A program made the position numbers and the translations under genes. Under the pieces are notes generated by a model that made no database searches, was not told the origin of the DNA, and worked only from the letters and a program-made list of their open reading frames with translations. This document shows positions 59,096 through 64,000 of a stretch of DNA of 64,000 bases, one piece after another. The first letter of the stretch is position 1; each line of letters starts with the position of its first letter. The DNA is from CAYNLK01 sp964398055 (GTDB taxonomy: Bacteria; Chloroflexota; Anaerolineae; 4572-78; J111): contig CAYNLK010000026.1 of the NCBI GenBank assembly GCA_964398055.1, positions 1-64,000 of the forward strand, read 5' to 3'.

Positions 59096-59350
59096 TCAAA
59101 CGCCGAGATAGGCTTTGAGTCCGGCCAGGGTGAAGGGCCAGCCGAGGTCGGTTTCGGCTTCGGGAAGTTTGACTACGGGGATACGTGCAGCATAGAGAGT
59201 CCGGCAATCGGCGTTGTGACTGTGGGTAATGTCAACCACGTCGATCTCTAAGGGCGTGTCACAAGCCACTTCCAGAAGCAAGCGATATGCATCCAGGCAG
59301 AGGTGACAGTTTAGTTTAGTATAAAAGATGACTTTCTTCATACCTGCCAT
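59096..59350 (-). CDS. Glutaredoxin-like protein
   Basis: 84 residues. VIFYTKLNCHLCLDAYRLL holds a CxxC (CHLC) at the N terminus of the first helix, and ARIPVVKLPE contains the cis-Pro. It matches the DUF836/glutaredoxin-like family. A small thiol-disulfide exchange protein beside CcdA and the cytochrome c maturation genes, so a role in keeping apo-cytochromes reduced is plausible. A second possible start is ATG 59341. Confidence 0.85.
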   Translation of the reverse strand: MAGMKKVIFYTKLNCHLCLDAYRLLLEVACDTPLEIDVVDITHSHNADCRTLYAARIPVVKLPEAETDLGWPFTLAGLKAYLGV

Positions 59351-59415
59351 TATATAGCAAAGGCCGGAGCTTGCCTACTTCTCCGGCCTGTTTCGAGTTT
59401 TCGCCAGCAAGATCC

Positions 59416-60150
59416 TTAAATATAGGTCAACAGCCATTCCGGGACGAAGCGATTGAAGAACGTATTCAGCACGGTAAAGGTCCCGCTCAACAGCAGCACT
59501 CCAATGATGACGATAAAGGCGCCGCTAACTCGCTCGATGAGCTGCATATGCCGGTTGAGCAGCTTTAGCCGGCTGGTGGCAGTGGTCAGCATCCAGGCGG
59601 TGATCAGGAAAGGGATGGCCAGCCCCATCGAGTAGACGAAGAGGTAGAACATCGACAGGCCGATATTCTGCCCCTGGATCGCCAGGGTCAAAATTGCCCC
59701 CAATAACGGCCCGATGCAAGGCGTCCAGCCGGCGGCAAAGGTCATGCCGATAATGGCGCTGCGGGCATAGCTGGGCGCCTGGTCGTGACCGTACTCCAAC
59801 CGTTTCTGCATGTTGAAGATGGGAATGGTAATCAGGCCCATAGTATGCAAGCCAAACACAATCAGGAGCAGGCCGCCAACCCAGACCAGATATTCGGAAA
59901 ATTTTCCCAGCGCGCCGCCTAAGAAACCGGCCGGCAGGCCGAAAAGAACCACAAAGACAAAAGTAAAACCAAACACAAACAGGAGGGCGTGGGTAAAAAC
60001 CAACTGGCGCGGGGGCGGTTGATCCCCCACAATGGTTGAGCCGCTCAGATAGCCCAAATAAACCGGTATCAACGGCAACACACACGGCGAAATGAACGAG
60101 AGCAAACCGGCCAGAAAAGCCGCAGCCAGGGTGATATTTTCAAGACCCAT
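59416..60150 (-). CDS. ccdA: CcdA-type thiol-disulfide transporter
   Basis: About 244 residues and six membrane helices. It carries the two conserved redox Cys: in SFISPCVLPLIP (helix 1) and GWTPCIGPLLG (helix 4). CcdA passes reducing power from cytoplasmic thioredoxin across the membrane to apo-cytochrome c and other proteins. ATG 60150 is preferred because AGGAG lies six bases before it. Lies downstream of ccmABCD and serves the same pathway. It may also receive electrons from the thioredoxins at 11 kb. Confidence 0.92.
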   Translation of the reverse strand: MGLENITLAAAFLAGLLSFISPCVLPLIPVYLGYLSGSTIVGDQPPPRQLVFTHALLFVFGFTFVFVVLFGLPAGFLGGALGKFSEYLVWVGGLLLIVFGLHTMGLITIPIFNMQKRLEYGHDQAPSYARSAIIGMTFAAGWTPCIGPLLGAILTLAIQGQNIGLSMFYLFVYSMGLAIPFLITAWMLTTATSRLKLLNRHMQLIERVSGAFIVIIGVLLLSGTFTVLNTFFNRFVPEWLLTYI

Positions 60151-60377
60151 TGTCATCTCCTTGCTGGTAACGTTTGACGTTGTCGGAAGAAATTGTCGCT
60201 GCCAACCTACCTCAATTATAGTTGACCCCAGCATCGCGCGCTGTAAGCTGTCATACACATTAATCGAGTTGTTCAGCGTTAGCGTAACAGGCAAGTCTAA
60301 CGTATTTCTTACCGAAAATTGGCTCGCCAATCCGGGGAAACGTTACCTTGAAGCGCTGGCGGAGTAGCCGGACGCGC

Positions 60378-60530
60378 TTACTCCTGTTCTGTCTCCGTCC
60401 GAACGAACTGTTCCAGCAACTGCACTTCTTTTTCCAGATTGCGCTGGCGACTGACCAGCATATAGACGAAGACAAAAGTCACAATCCAAAATACGGCGTA
60501 ACCTGCCGCCAAAAAGCTCAGATCTCCCAT
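60378..60530 (-). CDS. ccmD: CcmD-family small membrane protein
   Basis: A 50-residue protein, MGDLSFLAAGYAVFWIVTF..., with one membrane helix (about 7-25) followed by a charged coiled segment (RQRNLEKEVQLLEQ), the normal layout of CcmD. In the Ccm system it helps release haem-loaded CcmE from the CcmABC exporter. Its place right behind ccmC is the usual one. GGAGCG precedes the ATG. Confidence 0.85.
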   Translation of the reverse strand: MGDLSFLAAGYAVFWIVTFVFVYMLVSRQRNLEKEVQLLEQFVRTETEQE

Positions 60531-60562
60531 AATTTGTCGCTCCTATTTCTGGCCAAACGGGT

Positions 60563-61333
60563 TCACCGATACAGAAGCTGCTGCTTCAGCGTCTCGACCC
60601 GTCGCTTCAAATTCTCCAGTTTGATCCGATGGACCATCAGAGCAATATAAAACACGGTAAAAGCAAAAACACAAAAGATCAGCGTGGTCTGAATGTCGGC
60701 CGACATGCCAAAGCCGCCCTGAGCACTCGAGTTGTTGCCCGGCAGGACCACCGCCGGGTGAATGGTGCGCCACCAGCGAATGGCGACCCAGTTGATCGGC
60801 ACCGACATGGCCGCAATGAGGGCATAGACCGCGGCAAAGCGAGCCTGTCGATCCGGATTGTCCACAGCGCCCCGCAGCATCAAATAACCGATGTAAAGCA
60901 GCCAGCTTATGGTTGAAATGGTCAGACGCGGGTCCCAGGTCCACCAGACGTTCCAGGTCGGCTTGGCCCAGATGGGACCGCTCAACATCACCATCGCAAA
61001 GAAGGCCACCCCAATCTCCACCGACGACAGCGCCCAGATATCCCACTTTTGCCGGCGCGTGATCAGATACAGCAGTGAGGCGATGGCCGAGACCACAAAA
61101 GCCAGGAAGCCGATCCAGGCCGACGGCACGTGAAAGTAGAAGATGCGCTGGGCGGCCCGTTCAGCCGGGGCGGTCAGATTGGCTGCATCCGGGGCCCAGA
61201 CCAGGGCCAGATACAGGGCGGCCAGCATCAAGACCCCACTGGCAATCGTCAGGCTATGGCCATAAGTGAAGCCGCCGCGTTTGGGGGTTGCTTGCTCACG
61301 CTGCGAGACCGCAGTTTGGGTTTGGGTTGCCAT
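60563..61333 (-). CDS. ccmC: Haem exporter subunit CcmC
   Basis: 256 residues, six membrane helices. The haem-handling tryptophan-rich motif reads TWNVWWTWDPRLT, and His residues flank it (FYFHVPSAW before, RTIHPAV after). CcmC presents haem for attachment to CcmE. Four bases after ccmB. The exact subfamily boundary to CcsA is set by the short length and the company of ccmA and ccmB. Confidence 0.93.
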   Translation of the reverse strand: MATQTQTAVSQREQATPKRGGFTYGHSLTIASGVLMLAALYLALVWAPDAANLTAPAERAAQRIFYFHVPSAWIGFLAFVVSAIASLLYLITRRQKWDIWALSSVEIGVAFFAMVMLSGPIWAKPTWNVWWTWDPRLTISTISWLLYIGYLMLRGAVDNPDRQARFAAVYALIAAMSVPINWVAIRWWRTIHPAVVLPGNNSSAQGGFGMSADIQTTLIFCVFAFTVFYIALMVHRIKLENLKRRVETLKQQLLYR

Positions 61334-61336
61334 ATG

Positions 61337-62077
61337 TTACTCCTCCACCACGTATTCAAACAGCATAAACGAGGCCGCGATAAAAATGGCGTCAACAACG
61401 ACCAGCAGGGTCAACCAATGGCTAACATCTTCAAAGGGGGTCCGGTCTAAAATGGCGGCGGTCAACCGCACCGCCGCCAGCATTACCGGCACCACCACCG
61501 GAAAGAGCATAATCGGCAGCAGCACCTCGCGGGCCCGGGTGTGGACGGCCATCGCCGAGAAAAGCGTGCCCACGCTGGCAAAACCAATGGTGCCCAGGAT
61601 GACCACGCCGACCAGCCAGGGCAGGACCGCGACCGGCTGGTTGAACAAGATCATAAAAACCGGCAGCACGATGATCTCGACCACGCTGATGAACAGGACA
61701 TTGCCGATCATCTTGCCAAAATAGATGGCGCTGCGGTCAATGGGGGCCAGTAAGAGGCCATCCAGCACCCCTCGATCGCGCTCCAGCACAAAGCTCCGGT
61801 TCAAGCCCAACATCCCGGCAAAGGCAATGGCCACCCACAACACCCCGGGAGCAACGGCCTGCTGATTCTCCGCCCGCAGGTCAAAGGCAAAATTGAAAAT
61901 CAAGATGACCAGCAGAGAAAAGACGAACATGGCGCTGACCATCTCTTTGGTGCGCAGCTCGGTGGCAACGTCTTTAGCGACGATGGCCAGAATTTTACGC
62001 AGATAGCTGCTAAAGCCCCCGTTGGCGGTCGTCGAGGTTGGACTGGACTCAGTTAGCCGTTTGATCTGTTCGGTCAT
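61337..62077 (-). CDS. ccmB: Haem exporter ABC permease CcmB
   Basis: 246 residues, six membrane helices, with the family hallmark FVLERDRGVLDGLLLAP and DVATELRTKEMVSAM. Permease of the CcmAB ABC transporter. The start overlaps the ccmA stop (TGATG). Confidence 0.93.
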   Translation of the reverse strand: MTEQIKRLTESSPTSTTANGGFSSYLRKILAIVAKDVATELRTKEMVSAMFVFSLLVILIFNFAFDLRAENQQAVAPGVLWVAIAFAGMLGLNRSFVLERDRGVLDGLLLAPIDRSAIYFGKMIGNVLFISVVEIIVLPVFMILFNQPVAVLPWLVGVVILGTIGFASVGTLFSAMAVHTRAREVLLPIMLFPVVVPVMLAAVRLTAAILDRTPFEDVSHWLTLLVVVDAIFIAASFMLFEYVVEE

Positions 62078-62772
62078 CAGTTGACGTACCGGAAATATTG
62101 CGCCCGCAGCTCGTCAAAGTCAACCTCGGCCCGCTTCACGTCGTAGGCAATTTTGCCGTTGGCCAGGATCACCACCCGATTGCCGAGCGACAGCCCCCGT
62201 TCCAGATTGTGGGTGGTCATCAAAATAGTCCGCTGGCTGATCCCAACCGCGCCCAGCAAACTGCCCAGCCTATCCGAGGCGTGCTGGTCGAGGCCGGTAT
62301 CCGGCTCATCCAGCAGCAAAATGGGGGGGTTGTGCAAGATGGCCCGGGCAATGGCCAGGCGCTGCTGCATCCCCCGCGAATAGGTCCGCACCGGGTCGTG
62401 CTGCCGCCCCCACAGGCCGACCTGCTGCAATACCGTCTCGATCCGCTCGGAGGCGTCGGGCAGGTCGTACAGGCGGGCGTAAAAGCGGAGATTCTGGTCA
62501 CCGGTCAGGTCGTCGTAGAGCAGGGTTTTGTGGGAGACCAGGCCGATGAAGCGGCGCAGTTGGCTGGCGGCGTCGGCCAGGCGGTAGCCGTTGATGAAGA
62601 TGTCACCGGCGGTCGGTTTGCTCAAATTGGCCACAAGGTGCAGCAGGGTGGTCTTACCGGCGCCGTTGGCCCCCATCAGGGTCACAAAGTCGCCCTCGTC
62701 GATGGTCAGGTCTAGCCCGCGCAGCACCACCCGCTGGCCGAAAGTTTTGACGAGTTTACGAACTTCAATCAT
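62077..62772 (-). CDS. ccmA: Haem exporter ABC ATPase CcmA
   Basis: 231 residues. Walker A GANGAGKTT, signature YSRGMQQRLAIARA, Walker B LLLDEPDTGLD and the H-loop in LMTTHN are all present. ATPase that powers release of haem-loaded CcmE. Order ccmA-ccmB-ccmC-ccmD is conserved. Confidence 0.94.
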   Translation of the reverse strand: MIEVRKLVKTFGQRVVLRGLDLTIDEGDFVTLMGANGAGKTTLLHLVANLSKPTAGDIFINGYRLADAASQLRRFIGLVSHKTLLYDDLTGDQNLRFYARLYDLPDASERIETVLQQVGLWGRQHDPVRTYSRGMQQRLAIARAILHNPPILLLDEPDTGLDQHASDRLGSLLGAVGISQRTILMTTHNLERGLSLGNRVVILANGKIAYDVKRAEVDFDELRAQYFRYVN

Positions 62773-62786
62773 AGTGGTCTGAGTTA

Positions 62787-64000
62787 TTACTCCATTACCT
62801 CAACCAACTCAGCTTTATACCTGGCCCGAGCCTGGCGATACACTTGCTCGTCGAGTTCACCGGCTTCAAATACCTCATCCAGGCGAGCCAGGATCAGCAA
62901 CAGCTTCTGGCGGTGGAACTCCGGATCGGGGTCATACAGGTCGGTGTGGTGGGTCAGTTGGAGCCGCATCAAAGGATAGGCCACGGCTACGCCCACGATT
63001 GCCAGCCCGCCCAGAGCCACGATGACCCAACGCCACAACGCCTGGTCAACCGGCGGGGCGGCCACAGTCGCGCCGGGCATCGCCGGCCTGGTGTTAAACT
63101 CAAGGTCGTTCAGGCCGGTTAGCTGCAAGGTCAGTGTGTCGCCTTTGGCCAGACGACCCCCGTTGAAGATGGCGAATTCGTTGCCCTGCATCTGCCGGTT
63201 TTCGACAAACTGAACTTGCGGGCTGCTCAAGTTGGCGCCCTGGTTGCTCATCAGCACGTTCAGGGCGGCCGTGTCGGCCGGCAACGGCAGCTCAATTTGA
63301 ACCGAGTCGCCGGTGTAGGGGATATCATAGCTGGCGATGATCGACGAACCCTCCGGGCCGGGCACAATCGGCTCGGTGTCGACATAACCGGTCTCGGTCT
63401 TGAGGTAACGGCGGCCAGCCGGGTCATTCTCAAAGCGGACAGCCGCCGCGCCAGCGGGCACGGGCACGGGAAAAGTCTGACCATTCTGGCCCACGTAGGT
63501 GCGGTCGCTGTCGTTGCCGACCACAAAGATTTGGACGGCGTTCACGGCTTGAGGCGAAAATGACAGCAGGTAGTGCAATTGGGTGATCTTGACGGCCTGA
63601 CCATCGGTCGTCGGCTCGTAGACCTGCAGATCGAGGCTGGTTTCGGTGCTGTCCGGGACAAAGATACCGGGCTGGTTGGTCACGTAAACGACATTCTCGT
63701 AAGTACCTTCCACCAGATAAAGGATGGAATGTTCGGTAGACAGATTTTCAAAGCGGAATCGACCCTCGCCATCGGCCTGGGTGGTCAGAGTCGTGAGCTC
63801 GGCATTGTTCTGGAAACCGTGGAGGGTAACGGCGATATTGCCAACCGGCTGGTTGGTGGTGGCGTTGATGACCTGCCCGGTCAAGACGCCGTCGCTCTTG
63901 GGCAGGGTCAGGTCGAATGAGAAGGTGCGGATGTAATCGAGGGCCTGCCACAGCTCCGCCTCGGTCAGGTCGTTGAGCGGGGCGTGCTGCTCGCCGGCCC
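62787..64000 (-). CDS. Partial exported protein: cytochrome c end plus carboxypeptidase-like regulatory domain
   Basis: Runs off the right edge, so the start is outside. The visible N-terminal part (LNDLTEAELWQALDYIRTFSF) looks like the end of a cytochrome c domain. Then come a carboxypeptidase-like regulatory beta-sandwich (GQVINATTNQPVGNIAVTLHG), further beta-rich sequence, one membrane helix near the C terminus (WRWVIVALGGLAIVGVAVAY) and a short cytoplasmic helical tail. At least 404 residues. First visible gene of the ccm operon, 14 bases before ccmA. It may be a membrane cytochrome. Confidence 0.75.
   Translation of the reverse strand, partial: AGEQHAPLNDLTEAELWQALDYIRTFSFDLTLPKSDGVLTGQVINATTNQPVGNIAVTLHGFQNNAELTTLTTQADGEGRFRFENLSTEHSILYLVEGTYENVVYVTNQPGIFVPDSTETSLDLQVYEPTTDGQAVKITQLHYLLSFSPQAVNAVQIFVVGNDSDRTYVGQNGQTFPVPVPAGAAAVRFENDPAGRRYLKTETGYVDTEPIVPGPEGSSIIASYDIPYTGDSVQIELPLPADTAALNVLMSNQGANLSSPQVQFVENRQMQGNEFAIFNGGRLAKGDTLTLQLTGLNDLEFNTRPAMPGATVAAPPVDQALWRWVIVALGGLAIVGVAVAYPLMRLQLTHHTDLYDPDPEFHRQKLLLILARLDEVFEAGELDEQVYRQARARYKAELVEVME

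Overview
The window most likely comes from a Chloroflexota bacterium of the Anaerolineae type. This is inferred from gene style, not from a marker gene: moderately high GC, extracytoplasmic proteins with long Thr/Pro linkers (TPTPTP), secreted TIM-barrel hydrolases, FHA and beta-propeller proteins, and a cytochrome bc complex encoded beside a CcmABCD/CcdA cytochrome c maturation set. No rRNA, prophage, CRISPR array or transposase was seen. The right edge cuts through a gene read on the minus strand.

Layout. (1) 1-9.5 kb: tRNA-Ser, then an OmpR-type two-component system followed by a little-known envelope block: two tandem copies of a coiled-coil gene pair (one partner has an Asp/His-rich tail), a lipoprotein, an ApbE-type flavin transferase, a secreted Pro-rich protein, a ferric-reductase-like haem membrane protein and a Met-rich secreted protein. 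(2) 9.5-12 kb, mostly minus strand: tRNA-Arg, a membrane protein, and a thioredoxin operon that includes a thioredoxin-fold protein with an in-frame UGA exactly where the first redox Cys belongs, an FmdB-like zinc ribbon, and a CsoR/CstR-type repressor whose probable operator lies at the operon promoter. (3) 12-18 kb: HAD phosphatase, TsaC/Sua5, two glycosyltransferases, ClpC. (4) 18-31 kb: two related secreted glycoside-hydrolase-like proteins, prfA and prmC separated by a HicBA pair, a radical SAM protein, a PAS/GAF kinase, and a PP2C-like/propeller protein. (5) 31-42 kb: guaA-xpt, a repeat-interrupted alpha/beta hydrolase, a GT2/PIG-L fusion with a flippase-like protein and a methyltransferase, an Fe-S oxidoreductase. 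(6) 42-50 kb: an IscA-type protein, then four radical SAM genes (three of the B12-binding type) with a second HicBA pair. (7) 50-64 kb: an FHA/TolB-like protein, a second two-component system, DUF4405-like protein, triple-domain cytochrome c, Rieske protein, cytochrome b, a Gly/Gln-rich exported protein, glutaredoxin-like protein, CcdA, CcmD, CcmC, CcmB, CcmA and a partial gene.

Two observations tie genes together. First, five promoters (before the first two-component system, the second coiled-coil pair, the 7.2 kb gene, the 8.7 kb gene and, 50 kb away on the other strand, the 58.9 kb gene) share one geometry: three or four direct repeats of a TTCA-like core every 11 bases, with a -10 hexamer beginning exactly 15 bases after the start of the last core. 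This is how PhoB/OmpR-type regulators sit on activated promoters, so these genes probably form one regulon of the first two-component system. Second, the in-frame UGA in the thioredoxin-fold gene at 11.3 kb gives a UxxC motif and is followed at a suitable distance by a strong hairpin with a G at the start of its loop, as in bacterial SECIS elements. It is a good selenoprotein candidate.

The window is also rich in hairpin-forming intergenic repeats whose arms are strings of 7-11-base units. One lies in frame inside a radical SAM gene, and a different repeat lies in frame inside an alpha/beta hydrolase.
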